From Candidatus Methylomirabilis lanthanidiphila (GTDB lineage: Bacteria > Methylomirabilota > Methylomirabilia > Methylomirabilales > Methylomirabilaceae), in the NCBI GenBank assembly GCA_902196205.1, contig CABIKM010000014.1, positions 1 through 64,000 on the forward strand: a DNA stretch of 64,000 bases, read 5' to 3'. The position numbers were made by a program, and so were the translations under genes. The notes beneath the pieces were generated by a model, which was given only the letters and a program-made list of their open reading frames with translations, did no database searches and was not told the origin of the DNA. Shown piece by piece: positions 35,604 to 45,759 of this stretch; position 1 is the first letter of the stretch, and the number at the start of each line of letters is the position of its first letter.

Positions 35604-38600
35604 ATGAGAAAGCTCGCATCGACACTGATCGTTCTACTGCTGGGGCTCACGACCGTTATCGTCGTCGGCCTGCTGCTGCTCACGCTCTTTCTCCCCACCC
35701 TCCTTCAGCGGTTCGGCTGTACGCCGTACGGGATTCGCTGCGCCATCGGGCAGGCCCATATCCGCCCCCGCCAGAACCTGACCGCGGATCTTGTCCTTGA
35801 CCACCTCGTTGTGTTTGACCCTGATGGCCAAGGCGTGGCGCTGCGGGTCAAGCGTCTTGCTGCTACACTGAACCTTTCATCGCTCATCCGTACGCGTCAG
35901 GGCATGCCGATAGAAGTACGGATCGAGAGGCCGGAACTGTTGGTCAGACAACTTGACGATGGCCGGTGGAATATTCCGGCATTGGCCCAGGAGGCACAGC
36001 GGCGCCTGCAGCCTGCCGCACGGCCCACCACATGGCAGTTTCCTCGGGTCTCAATTGTGGACGGCGCGTTCCAGATCGGCAGCTACCGGGCGACTGATGT
36101 AAGCGTGACGCTGGAATCGAAGGCTGATCCGATGCTGGTTGAGATGCAGGCACGGGTCGTTGCCGGCAGACGATCGATTCGGATCAGCGGCGCCTTGCGG
36201 AATGTGCGTGATGGGCAGATTCTGGCGCAGATCCAGGAAGACCATCTGCAAGGCGTGGTGCGGTTTCAACTTGATCATCCGGATCGCGCCATAACCATTT
36301 CCGAATGGTCATTTGAAACGGATGGAGCGCTGGCTCGCGGGAAGGCCGCTATTCGATACGCCGACTGGCCGCCTGCCTATACGCTCACTATCGAGCAGTG
36401 GCACGCGGACCTTAGCGTATTGGCGCAGCAATTCTCTCTTCCGTGGCTCTCCCCCTTTACGGGGGTATTGGACGGCCAGCCGACCACACTACAAGGCCGG
36501 TGGCCCAACCTGCCTGACGGGCAGGTTGCGGCCACGATGAAAGACGGCGAAGTAGCGCTCCCCGCCCACCAGTCGCAGGTGACCGAGCTTATCGGAGGCC
36601 TAAGCCTTCAGTCCGCTGGGAGCCGGCTGCGGCTGCAAGGGGCACTGCGCGGCAAGACTGTCCTGCTGTTCGGGCAGCGGTACAACGACCCCTCACTCTT
36701 AGTCTCCTTCAGCGCCGATCCGACAACCGGTGATGTGACCGCCGAGGATCTGCGCGCGTCGATCTCCGGCGGGAGAATCGGCGTCAAAGGAGGCGGACGT
36801 CGATGGGGACGTGACGGTCTCGACCTGGCGACGACTGAATTGCGAATCGAACCGGCCATCCTCACCCACCTCTCCCGTTGGACCGGCACAGGCATGACGA
36901 TCACAAGAGCTATCGATCCCTCAATCCGCCTCTGGTGGTTAGGAGCTGGCCGCCCATGGAACGCAGAGATCAGCGGCCGATCGATCGAGCTGCATGCGAC
37001 CACCGCAGACGTCAGGACAACGCTACAGGATCCTGTAATGACCGTCCGGGGCGTTGGTGTGTCGGAGTATGATCTTGAAGGGACACTGGGCGTCAGACAG
37101 GCCGACCTCGGTGGTCGACGCCTGCGCTCACTCACGGTTAGGTTCGATCTCGGCCCTCATCATGTTCGAATCTCGGAGTTTCATGTTGCCGTCGGTAATG
37201 GGGATATCCAGGGCCACGTCTCCTTCTTCAAAGCTGCTCCCCTGCAGGAGGTGCGCGTGGCGCTTTCGGTGCGCGGCCTTCGTCCGCAGTCGCTGTTTAC
37301 CCCTGCTGAACAGTCTACTCAGACGCCTGGAGTCGCACTCAATGCCGAGATCTCTGCCGATGCAACATTCAGCGGGTCGCAGCCCCGTATCGGCAGCGGC
37401 AGGGTCACAATTCGAGACCTTTCATTCAATCTGGCACGACAGGCGGTTAGGTCGGCGGCACCTGTCATGAGGTTGCGAGGCTCAATCCCCTTTGCGCTCG
37501 GTCAAGGCCTGCTGACCATTCCTGAGACGACGCTTCATGAGGATGGGGGACTTGCGCTCATCCTCACAGGCAGTCTACCGCTTGGCCATAGCAACTCCCA
37601 TGTCGCCCGCGCTCGCCTCTCCGTCCCATGGACGGAGGTCTCAGCACTCCGCTCAACACTCACCGCCATGACGGGAGACCGTCCCGAGACGGCTCGCCTT
37701 GTCGGTCAGTTTCGAACCGATCTGGAGATCAGCGACAAGAATTATCGCGGGACACTCGCCATGCGGAACGTCGGCATAGAATCGAACTTCTTTCGTGTCG
37801 ATAACGTGACCGGCGTGATCCCCCTGCACGGCCGGACCGATTCGACAAGTGTTCGGCGGGTCGATCAGGGCTCGGCCGCTCTCACCGATCCGGTATCACC
37901 CGTGGAGCGCATTGGCCGGCGTCGCCTATCAGAACAGGACTACCAGGCGGCCATCGCACATCTGTCGATGATACCGACTCAGGCTCCCGCCTCGCTGACG
38001 ATCAGTTCACTCCGCTACGATCCGATTGAGCTCCGCAACATCGAGGTTGCCCTCGCGTCGTCTGAAGGTCGAATCGCCATACAGCGGTTTGCCTTCAAAG
38101 CCTGGGACGGACGATGGGGCGGATGGGGCGCGGTCGAGCCGTTCGGAAGGGGGATCGCCATGACTATTCTCACCGAGGGGCTCAGCCTGCGCGCGATTTG
38201 TAATGCCTTTCCGCCCATCAAGGGGTATATTAGCGGTCGGATCAACGGCATAGCCGACCTCTCGATTCCGCGCCTGGCCCTCAGTCAGGCGGAAGGCAAG
38301 GCGCGTTTCTGGGTCGTGGATTCCCCGCAAGAGGGGCGAAAGATCAGTCGCGCCCTGATCGAGCGGCTGGCCGGGCAACAAATCCGTTATTTCAGCCTAT
38401 TTGGAGTGCCCCGTCGCTATGACCGTGGCGTGTTGGATGTGGCCTTGAAAGCGGGCGACCTGAGCTTTCATGAACTCGAGATCTCCCATACGACCCCGTG
38501 GTCCAAGGATCTCAACGTTCAAGTCTCGCCGACCTTCAATAAGATCGGGTTAGCTCATCTGCTCGAGAGTATCAACGAGGCAATCGAGCGGATCAGGGCT

Positions 38601-38621
38601 GGAGCCGAGTCTAATCAGTGA
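35604..38621 (+). CDS. AsmA/YdbH-like inner-membrane-anchored protein
   Basis: 1005 residues. One N-terminal helix (TLIVLLLGLTTVIVVGLLLL), then a very long periplasmic region of repeating beta strands typical of AsmA-like proteins. The C-terminal part (about 780-1000: LSMIPTQAPASLTISSLRYD, GLSLRAICNAFPPIKGYISGRINGIADL, FSLFGVPRRYDRGVLDVALKAG) resembles the YdbH/AsmA_2 end domain. These proteins form hydrophobic grooves that carry phospholipids between the two membranes (family knowledge). The gene 40 bases downstream is a DUF1318/YdbL-like protein, as in the ydbH-ynbE-ydbL operon of E. coli, which supports the YdbH assignment. No YnbE gene is seen. Confidence 0.75.
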   Translation: MRKLASTLIVLLLGLTTVIVVGLLLLTLFLPTLLQRFGCTPYGIRCAIGQAHIRPRQNLTADLVLDHLVVFDPDGQGVALRVKRLAATLNLSSLIRTRQGMPIEVRIERPELLVRQLDDGRWNIPALAQEAQRRLQPAARPTTWQFPRVSIVDGAFQIGSYRATDVSVTLESKADPMLVEMQARVVAGRRSIRISGALRNVRDGQILAQIQEDHLQGVVRFQLDHPDRAITISEWSFETDGALARGKAAIRYADWPPAYTLTIEQWHADLSVLAQQFSLPWLSPFTGVLDGQPTTLQGRWPNLPDGQVAATMKDGEVALPAHQSQVTELIGGLSLQSAGSRLRLQGALRGKTVLLFGQRYNDPSLLVSFSADPTTGDVTAEDLRASISGGRIGVKGGGRRWGRDGLDLATTELRIEPAILTHLSRWTGTGMTITRAIDPSIRLWWLGAGRPWNAEISGRSIELHATTADVRTTLQDPVMTVRGVGVSEYDLEGTLGVRQADLGGRRLRSLTVRFDLGPHHVRISEFHVAVGNGDIQGHVSFFKAAPLQEVRVALSVRGLRPQSLFTPAEQSTQTPGVALNAEISADATFSGSQPRIGSGRVTIRDLSFNLARQAVRSAAPVMRLRGSIPFALGQGLLTIPETTLHEDGGLALILTGSLPLGHSNSHVARARLSVPWTEVSALRSTLTAMTGDRPETARLVGQFRTDLEISDKNYRGTLAMRNVGIESNFFRVDNVTGVIPLHGRTDSTSVRRVDQGSAALTDPVSPVERIGRRRLSEQDYQAAIAHLSMIPTQAPASLTISSLRYDPIELRNIEVALASSEGRIAIQRFAFKAWDGRWGGWGAVEPFGRGIAMTILTEGLSLRAICNAFPPIKGYISGRINGIADLSIPRLALSQAEGKARFWVVDSPQEGRKISRALIERLAGQQIRYFSLFGVPRRYDRGVLDVALKAGDLSFHELEISHTTPWSKDLNVQVSPTFNKIGLAHLLESINEAIERIRAGAESNQ

Positions 38622-38661
38622 ACCACGCTCAGTCAGGACCTTAACCAGAAGGAGGAGGTGG

Positions 38662-39333
38662 ATGCGCAACTACCGAGGACTGCTCGCGATGGTCGCCTGG
38701 GGCGCTCTACTCAGCTTTGCGGCATGCGCGAACATTACGGTTAACATCTATTTTCCGGAAAAGGATGTCAAGTCTGCATACAAGTCGCTGGAGGAGGAGT
38801 TGCTGCAGACTCCAAAGAAAGAGCAGCAGGAGACCCCGACTCAACCCTCAACGTCCAGCATGCGGCAACAACAGCGATCGCTGCTGACGGTGGTCCGCGC
38901 GTGGCGAATGACGCTGGTGACCGAAGCGATGGCCCAGGATGATCTCTCGCGGCGGATTACAGACGAGATTAAAGGCTATCCTGAGGTGATCGCCGCCTAC
39001 AAAAGGATCGGTCAGCGGCTCGCCCGATTAAATCAGCTTCGAGATCAAGGGTTGGTAGGCGAGGCAAATGACGGGAAGGCGACCTTCCGCGCGAATCCGC
39101 CGCAGGTTGGCGAGGCGGACGTGGCGCTGTTGCGGGAGGAGAACAGAGACCGGGAGGTGATAATCAACGGGATGGCCAGGGCGATTCTCACGCTTACCAA
39201 GCAGGAGGGAACATCTGCGAACCTGGCAAAGGTAAGGACAGAGGCCGCCGAAACCTTTGCGTCGATCCGCCGTGACGCGGCTCACCCGGGCTGGTGGATA
39301 CAGCTTCCGAACGGCACCTGGACGCGCAAATGA
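38662..39333 (+). CDS. DUF1318 / YdbL-like periplasmic protein
   Basis: 223 residues. Signal segment with LLSFAACAN, a possible lipobox (AAC). The mature N-terminus NITVNIYFPEKDVKSA is the family's first strand. An about 45-residue Gln/Ser/Thr-rich insert follows, then the DUF1318 core (RITDEIKGYPEVIAAYKRIG, QGLVGEANDGK, NRDREVIINGMARAI) and a C-terminal extension with GWWIQLPNGTW. In E. coli YdbL helps the YdbH-YnbE lipid-transfer bridge. Strong ribosome site AGGAGGAGG. Same operon as the AsmA-like gene. Size is about twice that of E. coli YdbL because of the insert and tail. Confidence 0.75.
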   Translation: MRNYRGLLAMVAWGALLSFAACANITVNIYFPEKDVKSAYKSLEEELLQTPKKEQQETPTQPSTSSMRQQQRSLLTVVRAWRMTLVTEAMAQDDLSRRITDEIKGYPEVIAAYKRIGQRLARLNQLRDQGLVGEANDGKATFRANPPQVGEADVALLREENRDREVIINGMARAILTLTKQEGTSANLAKVRTEAAETFASIRRDAAHPGWWIQLPNGTWTRK

Positions 39334-39362
39334 CCCCAGGCCGATTGATCACATCCTGAGCG

Positions 39363-41312
39363 TTACTGTTCGTCGTACTTGGTCTTGAGGTCGGCCACGA
39401 CATTCGCGTCGGCCAGTGTCGTGGTATCGCCCAACGCCCGACCTTCGGCAATATCACGAAGCAGGCGACGCATGATCTTGCCGCTCCGGGTTTTGGGCAG
39501 TTCGGCCGTCAGGATCAGGTCGTCCGGCCTGGCGAAGGCGCCGATCTTCTTGACGACATGCGCCTTAATCTCCGCCTCGAGCTCTGGAGTGGGCCTGACG
39601 CCGTCCCGGATGGTCACGAAGGCGGCGACGGCCTGCCCCTTGATCTCATGGGTTCGGCCGATGACGGCCGCCTCAGCGACGCCTGGGTGATCCACGAGGG
39701 CCGACTCGACCTCCGCCGTCGACACGCGATGTCCGGAGACGTTCATCACGTCATCGACTCGACCCAGCAGCCAGAAATCTCCATCCTTGTCCCGGCTGGC
39801 CCCATCACCGGTGAAGTAGATCCCCTTGTACTTCGACCAGTACTCCCTGGCGAAGCGGTCTGAATCGCCCCAGATCCCGCGGAGCATACCGGGCCAAGGC
39901 TGACGGAGTACGAGGTAGCCGGTCGCAGCGGGCCTGCCGTTCTCATCCACGACCTCCGCGTCGATCCCCGGGAAGGGGCGGGCAGCCGAGCCGGGCTTGA
40001 GCGTGGTAATCCCCGGAAGCGGCGTGATCAGGATGTGGCCGGTTTCTGTCTGCCACCAGGTATCCACCACGGGGCATCGGCCGCCCCCGATCACCTGCCA
40101 ATACCAGACCCACGCTTCCGGATTGATCGGCTCGCCGACGGAACCGAGCAGACGAAGACTCGAGAGATCGCAACGCTTCGGATACTCGTCACCCCACTTC
40201 ATAAAGGTACGGATAGCCGTCGGCGCCGTGTAGCAGATCGTGATCCCGTGCTTTTCGACAATGCGCCAGAAGCGATCCTTGTCGGGATAGTCGGGGCTTC
40301 CCTCATACATGATGGTGGTGGCCCCGTTGGCCAGCGGCCCGTAGACGACGTAGGAATGACCCGTGACCCAGCCCACGTCGGCGGTGCACCAGTAGACGTC
40401 GTTGTCCTGGATATCGAACACCCACTTGTGCGTGGCAACTACTCCGGTCAGATAGCCTCCTGTCGTATGGATGATCCCTTTCGGTTTTCCGGTCGACCCG
40501 GAGGTATAGAGCAGAAAGAGCATGTCCTCAGCGTCCATGATCTCAGGGGCGCACCCGGCCGGCGCATCCCTGATGAAATCGGACCACCAGATATCCCGGC
40601 CCGGCTGCATCTCGATCGCCTGCCCGGTCCGCTTGACCACCACCACCGTCTTCACGCCCGGACACGCCTGCAGCGCAATGTCGGTATTCTGCTTCAGCGG
40701 CACCACGGCGCTGCGACGGAAGCCGCCGTCGGCCGTAATCACAAGGGCCGAGTCGGCGTCGAGAATCCGATCCCGGACCGCCTCCGGCGAGAAGCCGCCG
40801 AAGATGACGCTGTGGGGCGCGCCGATGCGCGCGCACGCCAGCATCGCGATGGCGACCTCCGGAATCATCGGCATATAGATGGTGACCCGATCGCCTTTCC
40901 TGACACCGTGCCGTTTGAGGGCCGCCGCGAAGCGGTTGACCTCGCGATACAGATCCCAGTAGGTAAAGGTCCGGGTGTCGCCGGGTTCCCCCTCCCAGAT
41001 GAGGGCGGCCTTAGTGCGCAGCGGGCCATTGATATGACGATCCAGACAGTTGTAGGCTACGTTGAGCTTGCCGCCTATAAACCATTTGGCGTGCGGGGCC
41101 TTCCACTGCAGCGCTCGCTTCCACGGTTTGAACCAGTGAAGGGCCTTGGCCTGGCGCTCCCAGAACGGGACCGGATCTTGTAGCGCCTCTTTGTAGACGG
41201 ACGGGTTATCGACCAGTGCGCGCTTGGTAAACGCCTTCGGTGGCGGGAACTTTCGTCGCTCTTGCAGAAGGCTCGTAATAGGGATATCGCCTCGGCTCTT
41301 AGTCATCACCAT
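39363..41312 (-). CDS. acsA: Acetyl-coenzyme A synthetase
   Basis: 649 residues, normal length. ANL-superfamily signatures: P-loop-like [18 protein letters not shown] near 270, [16 protein letters not shown] near 420, [20 protein letters not shown] near 510 and the C-terminal [15 protein letters not shown], where the lysine is the usual acetylation switch. Converts acetate, ATP and CoA to acetyl-CoA. Convergent with the DUF1318 gene, 30 bases apart. Two ATGs (41312 and 41306) could be starts. Single gene, own transcript likely. Confidence 0.95.
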   Translation of the reverse strand: MVMTKSRGDIPITSLLQERRKFPPPKAFTKRALVDNPSVYKEALQDPVPFWERQAKALHWFKPWKRALQWKAPHAKWFIGGKLNVAYNCLDRHINGPLRTKAALIWEGEPGDTRTFTYWDLYREVNRFAAALKRHGVRKGDRVTIYMPMIPEVAIAMLACARIGAPHSVIFGGFSPEAVRDRILDADSALVITADGGFRRSAVVPLKQNTDIALQACPGVKTVVVVKRTGQAIEMQPGRDIWWSDFIRDAPAGCAPEIMDAEDMLFLLYTSGSTGKPKGIIHTTGGYLTGVVATHKWVFDIQDNDVYWCTADVGWVTGHSYVVYGPLANGATTIMYEGSPDYPDKDRFWRIVEKHGITICYTAPTAIRTFMKWGDEYPKRCDLSSLRLLGSVGEPINPEAWVWYWQVIGGGRCPVVDTWWQTETGHILITPLPGITTLKPGSAARPFPGIDAEVVDENGRPAATGYLVLRQPWPGMLRGIWGDSDRFAREYWSKYKGIYFTGDGASRDKDGDFWLLGRVDDVMNVSGHRVSTAEVESALVDHPGVAEAAVIGRTHEIKGQAVAAFVTIRDGVRPTPELEAEIKAHVVKKIGAFARPDDLILTAELPKTRSGKIMRRLLRDIAEGRALGDTTTLADANVVADLKTKYDEQ

Positions 41313-41337
41313 AGTTATTACTCAGAACACAGAATAG

Positions 41338-41372
41338 CCACACCCCCCTTTTCCAAAGGGGGAGGCTATTGA
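41338..41372. repeat. Short G/C palindrome
   Basis: cacccccctt ttccaaaggg ggaggc: half-size relative of the element at 1-77, upstream of the acetyl-CoA synthetase gene. Confidence 0.45.
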
Positions 41373-41412
41373 GATGCCGGGCAACCGTGCAATCTATTTC
41401 GTACTCTCCTTA

Positions 41413-42222
41413 CTATCGCGTACCGGGATTCTGGCGGTAGTACTGTGACACCTCGGGAAGCCAAGCCTCGATCTGCTTGATGCGGGTTGACTCCGACGGG
41501 TGAGTCGAGAGGAACTCCGGGGGACGGTCATGGCCTTTGGATGCCTCAGCCATACGGATCCACAGATCGCGGGCTGCGCTGGGGTTGTACCCCGCCTTGG
41601 CCATGTAGATGAGCCCCAAGTGATCGGCTTCGGATTCCTGCGAGCGACTCCAGGGAAGCGTCAGCCCGACAGCCGCGCCGGCGCCCAGCAACGCACCCAC
41701 CGTCTGGACCGTCTTCGGATCACCCTTGGAGAACGCTGCCATCGTGCCGGCCAGTCCTAACTGTACAAGCAGGCCTTGGCTCATACGTTCGGCGCCGTGC
41801 CGCGCGACGGCATGGGCGACCTCATGCCCAAGGACGGCCGCCAAGCCCGCCTCATCCTTGGTGATAGGCAGAATGCCGGTATATACCGCTACCTTACCGC
41901 CAGGCAGCGCAAACGCGTTGGCCTGCCGATCGTCGATCACGACGAACTCCCAGGGGAGGTCCGTCCGACCGGTCGCCGACGCGATGCGCGTCCCAACCCG
42001 CTTGACCAGATCGTTGGCCGCCAGGTCTGTCGAGAGCTTGGACTTCTGCACCACCTCTCGGTACGATTGGATCCCCATCTGCATCTCGTCGGCTTCTGAG
42101 AGCAGCAGGAGCTGAGATCGACCCGTAAAAGGAACGGTCTGACAGGCAGCGATACCGATGCACGCCAGCACGATAATGCAGGACGTCACTAGCCATTTTC
42201 TCAAAGGATAGTGTTCAACCAT
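41413..42222 (-). CDS. M48-family metallopeptidase lipoprotein
   Basis: 269 residues. Signal peptide with lipobox CIGIAAC (Cys27), so lipid-anchored in the periplasm. Peptidase M48 domain with zinc motif LGHEVAHAVARHG near residue 135 and the third ligand in QESEADHLGLIYMAKAGY near 200. THPSE near 245 is the last family motif. Related BepA/LoiP proteins degrade misassembled outer-membrane proteins; that role is inference. Its neighbours are metabolic genes, so no functional link is evident. Confidence 0.88.
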   Translation of the reverse strand: MVEHYPLRKWLVTSCIIVLACIGIAACQTVPFTGRSQLLLLSEADEMQMGIQSYREVVQKSKLSTDLAANDLVKRVGTRIASATGRTDLPWEFVVIDDRQANAFALPGGKVAVYTGILPITKDEAGLAAVLGHEVAHAVARHGAERMSQGLLVQLGLAGTMAAFSKGDPKTVQTVGALLGAGAAVGLTLPWSRSQESEADHLGLIYMAKAGYNPSAARDLWIRMAEASKGHDRPPEFLSTHPSESTRIKQIEAWLPEVSQYYRQNPGTR

Positions 42223-42238
42223 CAGTGCCTGGCAGTTA

Positions 42239-42335
42239 GGGACTTAGGCTGAAGACTGAAGGCTTTCGGGGAAAACCCCTTGCGCAACTTCGGTCTTCAG
42301 CCTTCAGCCTATCGACCTTCAGCCTATCCACCTGC
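42239..42335. repeat. GAAGGCTGAAGG-type inverted repeat
   Basis: taggctgaagactgaaggct on the left and cttcagccttcagcctatc twice on the right, with a gaaaacc spacer block. The same motif family occurs at 35560-35577, 55948-56020 and, as cagctga/cagcgctcag forms, 46447-46555. Confidence 0.6.
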
Positions 42336-42340
42336 ATGGG

Positions 42341-43018
42341 TCAACAATCACTTCTCGGACTATTCAAGGCGGTCCGAAACTGGCCTATGGTGGCGACGTA
42401 GTCCGGAGTGCCGAAGATGGCGGAACCTGCCACGAAGGTATCCGCTCCGGCCTCGGCAACGCGGCGTACGTTGTCTACCTTCACGCCCCCATCCACCTCC
42501 AGATCGATCGCCTTTCCGGTTGCGTCGATACGCCGACGAATGGCCGTGATTTTCGGCAGCACATAGTCGATGAAGCTCTGACCGCCAAATCCGGGGTTCA
42601 CGCTCATGACCAGCACCAGATCCAGCCGCTCCAGCACATAGTCCAGCCAGGCGATGGGACTGGCCGGATTCAGGGAGACGCCCGCACGACAGCCGAGGCT
42701 CTTGATGAGCTGGAGGGTCCGGTCCAGATGGCGGGTGGCCTCCGGGTGGACGGTGATGATGTCGGCGCCGCTTTTCGCAAAATCTGGAATAATCGGGTCC
42801 ACCGGCTCAATCATCAGGTGCACATCCAACGGCTTTCTGGTGTGGGGTCGGATGGCCGACACCACAAGCGGCCCGATGGTGAGATTCGGTACGAAGTGAT
42901 TATCCATCACATCGACGTGGATGTAGTCGGCGCCGGCCGCATCCACAGCGCGAATCTCTTCGCCCAGCCGGGCAAAGTCGGCGGATAGAATCGACGGCGC
43001 GATCTTATACGTAGTCAC
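42341..43018 (-). CDS. rpe: Ribulose-phosphate 3-epimerase
   Basis: 225 residues, TIM barrel of normal length. [37 protein letters not shown] (catalytic Asp and metal His), [20 protein letters not shown] and VDGGVKVDN. Interconverts ribulose-5-phosphate and xylulose-5-phosphate. It starts 4 bases from the aldolase stop. With aldolase and GlpX it forms a Calvin-Benson-Bassham/pentose phosphate operon. Confidence 0.96.
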   Translation of the reverse strand: MTTYKIAPSILSADFARLGEEIRAVDAAGADYIHVDVMDNHFVPNLTIGPLVVSAIRPHTRKPLDVHLMIEPVDPIIPDFAKSGADIITVHPEATRHLDRTLQLIKSLGCRAGVSLNPASPIAWLDYVLERLDLVLVMSVNPGFGGQSFIDYVLPKITAIRRRIDATGKAIDLEVDGGVKVDNVRRVAEAGADTFVAGSAIFGTPDYVATIGQFRTALNSPRSDC

Positions 43019-43021
43019 GGG

Positions 43022-44086
43022 CTAGTTGACGCGCGGGTCAAGCTCGCCCTTGGCATAGCGGTGCGCCATATCATCCAGCGAGATCGGCCGAATCTTGCCG
43101 GCGTGACCGGCACTCCCCAACTGTTCATAGCGCTCTTTGCAGATCTGCCGCATCGCCTTGGTGGCCGCCGTTAAAAACTTACGCGGATCAAAGTTTTTCT
43201 TATTCTGCGCCAGATCCCGTCGAATAGCGCCGGTAGCCGCCAGACGCAGATCGGTGTCGATGTTGACCTTCCGCACGCCGTGCCTGATCCCAAGCTGGAT
43301 CTCTTCAATCGGCACTCCGTAGGTCTGCGGCATGTCTCCGCCGAACTCCCGGATAACATCCAGCCACTCCTGGGGCACGCTGGACGAGCCGTGCATGACC
43401 AGGTGGGTATCCGGGATGCGCGCATGGATCTCTTTGACCCGTTCCATCACCAGGACGTCGCCCTTCGGCTTCTGGGAAAATTTGTAGGCGCCGTGGCTGG
43501 TCCCGATAGCAATGGCGAGGGCATCCGCCTTGGTCGCCTTGACGAACCGGGCGGCCTGTTCCGGGTCGGTTAGCAGTTGATCCCGGGACAGCGTCCCCTC
43601 GGCGCCGTGGCTGTCTTCCTTCTCACCGGTACCGGTTTCGAGAGAACCGAGGCAACCGAGCTCTCCTTCCACCGACACACCGATCGCGTGGGCAACCTCG
43701 ACAATATGCGCCGTTGTCGCAACATTATACTCATACGACGACGGGGTTTTGCCGTCGGCCAGGAGCGAGCCGTCCATCATGACGCTGCTGAAGCCTGAGC
43801 GGATCGATGCGATACACACCGCTGGAGATGCGCCGTGATCCTGGTGGACCACTACCGGGATGTCGGGATACATCTCGGCCGCCGCCAGAAACAGATGGCG
43901 GAGGAACGGTTCACCGGCGTACTTGCGCGCGCCGGCCGAGGCCTGCATGATGACAGGACTGTCTACCTCATGCGCCGCCTCCATGATGGCCTGAATCTGT
44001 TCCATATTGTTCACGTTGAACGCGGGAACGCCGTACCCATGCTCGGCGGCGTGATCGAGTAGCTGTCGCATCGAAACGAGTGCCAT
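43022..44086 (-). CDS. fba: Class II fructose-1,6-bisphosphate aldolase
   Basis: 354 residues. Class II zinc aldolase of the CbbA/FbaA-like type: [27 protein letters not shown] (Asp/His for catalysis and zinc), [19 protein letters not shown], and [14 protein letters not shown]. Joins GAP and DHAP to FBP, and in the Calvin cycle also E4P and DHAP to SBP. Located between glpX and rpe in the same direction, 37 and 3 bases apart. Confidence 0.95.
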   Translation of the reverse strand: MALVSMRQLLDHAAEHGYGVPAFNVNNMEQIQAIMEAAHEVDSPVIMQASAGARKYAGEPFLRHLFLAAAEMYPDIPVVVHQDHGASPAVCIASIRSGFSSVMMDGSLLADGKTPSSYEYNVATTAHIVEVAHAIGVSVEGELGCLGSLETGTGEKEDSHGAEGTLSRDQLLTDPEQAARFVKATKADALAIAIGTSHGAYKFSQKPKGDVLVMERVKEIHARIPDTHLVMHGSSSVPQEWLDVIREFGGDMPQTYGVPIEEIQLGIRHGVRKVNIDTDLRLAATGAIRRDLAQNKKNFDPRKFLTAATKAMRQICKERYEQLGSAGHAGKIRPISLDDMAHRYAKGELDPRVN

Positions 44087-44123
44087 GCCTTCCTCCTATC
44101 TCTCTGTATGTCCTGTGCCTGTC

Positions 44124-45137
44124 CTAAATCTGGTGACACAACCTGACAGTCTTCAGTTCATTCGGGCCGTGCTCTGCCTGAATCACACGCCTGGTCCGGC
44201 TCTTGCCGCGCATGACGATCGAGTGAGTGGTCGAGCCGCTGTCGGCATACCGCACGCCCTGCATCAGGAGGCCGTCAGTAATGCCGGTCGCCGCGAACAA
44301 CACATCATCGCTGCACACAAGATCGCGCTCAGTGAGAACCCGGTCGAGATCGAGGCCGGCCGCAAGCAATGCCTCGCGTTCACCGGGTTTCTGGGGGGCC
44401 AGTTGGCCCAGCATCGCCCCGCCCAACGCGCGCACCGCGCAGGCGGCAATGACGCCTTCCGGCGTCCCGCCGATACCCATCAGGACATCCACCCCGGAGC
44501 CGGGCGTCGCAGCCATCAGCGCGCCCGCCACATCGCCATCGGTGCGCGTCAGGACGCGCGCGCCCGCGGTCCGAAGCGCGCTGATCAGCTCAGCATGCCT
44601 GGGCTTATCGAGCACGAATACCGTGAGGTCTGTCACGGCCTTATGCTTTGCTGCGGCAATGGCCGCAAGCGTGTCGGCCACCGGCGCGGTAAGGCTCAGG
44701 GGCGAGATGGCCTCCCGCGCCTCCCGTCCGACAACCAGCTTGTTCATGTAAAAGCCGGGACCGGGGGACCACATCGTGCCGCGAGGCGCGACGCCGATCA
44801 CGGCGATCGAATCCGGCCGACCATGCGCCAGCAGACTGGTCCCCTCCACCGGGTCCACCGCGATGTCCACGGCGGGTCCTTGACCGGTCCCAACCGCCTC
44901 GCCATTGAACAGCATGGGCGCCTCATCTTTCTCGCCCTCGCCGATGACCACCACACCGTTGATATCGACCGTCCTCAGCATTGCCCGCATCGCATGGACG
45001 GCCGCCTCGTCGCCTGCGTCCTTTTGCCCGCGCCCCATCCACCGCCCCGCAGCTAATGCGGCGGCCTCGGTCACACGGACCAGTTCGAGCGTTAAGTCGC
45101 GCCCCAGGCATCCATTCATTGTTAACCCGCTGCTCAT
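44124..45137 (-). CDS. glpX: Class II fructose-1,6-bisphosphatase
   Basis: 337 residues. GlpX family: VVIGEGEKDEAPMLF, VDIAVDPVEGTSL and the late GGTPEGVIAACAVRALGG. Hydrolyses FBP (and often SBP) to the monophosphate. ATG 45137 has GAGGGGA 6 bases upstream; the longer frame to 45191 lacks a ribosome site. First gene of the glpX-fba-rpe operon, which suggests gluconeogenic or autotrophic carbon flow. Ribulose-bisphosphate carboxylase is not in the window. Confidence 0.93.
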   Translation of the reverse strand: MSSGLTMNGCLGRDLTLELVRVTEAAALAAGRWMGRGQKDAGDEAAVHAMRAMLRTVDINGVVVIGEGEKDEAPMLFNGEAVGTGQGPAVDIAVDPVEGTSLLAHGRPDSIAVIGVAPRGTMWSPGPGFYMNKLVVGREAREAISPLSLTAPVADTLAAIAAAKHKAVTDLTVFVLDKPRHAELISALRTAGARVLTRTDGDVAGALMAATPGSGVDVLMGIGGTPEGVIAACAVRALGGAMLGQLAPQKPGEREALLAAGLDLDRVLTERDLVCSDDVLFAATGITDGLLMQGVRYADSGSTTHSIVMRGKSRTRRVIQAEHGPNELKTVRLCHQI

Positions 45138-45241
45138 AGGCGTCCCCTCTATTCTATGGTGTGAGAACCTACCAAGGCTGGATTCAAACAAAAACGCCGT
45201 CAGAGGTCAAGAGACCAGGGAAGGCGTGTTATTGCGGGAGA

Positions 45242-45270
45242 AATATTTCATACGCGCCTGGTAATGTCAA
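45242..45270 (-). promoter_or_regulatory. Possible promoter of glpX-fba-rpe
   Basis: Minus strand: TTGACA (45270-45265), 17-base spacer, AATATT (45247-45242). Perfect -35, weak -10. About 105 bases upstream of glpX. Confidence 0.4.
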
Positions 45271-45302
45271 CTGTTTCTCGCGTCCTCAAACATAGACATT
45301 GG

Positions 45303-45503
45303 GGTGCGTCATTGTGAGCGTCGCGAAGCACTCTTTTTGTCATTGCGAGGAGCCGGAGCGTAGCGAAGGGGACGAAGCAATCTCACCGTTCTTACCTGTG
45401 TCATACGGGATTGCTTCGCCTGCGGCTCGCAACGACACTCCGTGTCGGATTTCCGCGCACCCTTCGGGTGCTCGCAATGACAGAAAAATGAATGGGTGAC
45501 GCG
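45303..45503. repeat. MITE-like 'cattgcgaggagc' repeat
   Basis: Blocks cattgcgaggagccgga, gcgtagcgaag and acgaagcaatctc, then the inverse ggattgcttcgcctgcggctcgcaacgac and ttcgggtgctcgcaatgac. This is the well-known intergenic repeat type spread through many bacterial genomes. It can fold on itself almost over the whole length. It sits between convergent-side ends of a small gene and the glpX promoter. Confidence 0.7.
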
Positions 45504-45533
45504 GACCACCCCATTTTAAAGATTCTAAAGAGG

Positions 45534-45758
45534 TTATCCGACGGTGGCAGCCGCGTCTCTGTAGTGTGCATCCACCCAGTAGCGCGGCAGGCACTCGCCG
45601 GAGGGGAAGATCAGATCGGACTTGTCAAAGCCGGCAGGATCCTGCATCTCCTCTCCGGCATGGATTCGGCCCATGACAACCGACTGAAGTGGATCAAACA
45701 GCCCAGGAAGGTCAATGACCTCTACCAGGTGACCGCTCTGTTTGTCTTTCAGAAACAT
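45534..45758 (-). CDS. Small conserved-looking protein of unknown function
   Basis: 74 residues, acidic, soluble: FLKDKQSGHLVEVIDLPGLF, HAGEEMQDPAGFDKSDLIF, then PRYWVDAHYRDA. No family recognised. The evidence that it is real: ideal ribosome site AAGGAGGAG in front of ATG 45758, and coupling to the upstream membrane protein gene (TGAAATG, one base between stop and start). Probably cotranscribed with it. Confidence 0.7.
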   Translation of the reverse strand: MFLKDKQSGHLVEVIDLPGLFDPLQSVVMGRIHAGEEMQDPAGFDKSDLIFPSGECLPRYWVDAHYRDAAATVG

Positions 45759-45759
45759 T

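Larger units (their letters stand above)
45138..45533. other. Intergenic region with promoter and repeat
   Basis: Holds the possible glpX promoter (45242-45270) and a MITE-like repeat (45303-45503). No coding sequence supported. Confidence 0.45.

Noticed and set aside
45303-45503. CRISPR-like spacing of repeated blocks
   Set aside because: Blocks are inverted and unequal, no regular spacer; it is a MITE-like intergenic repeat.
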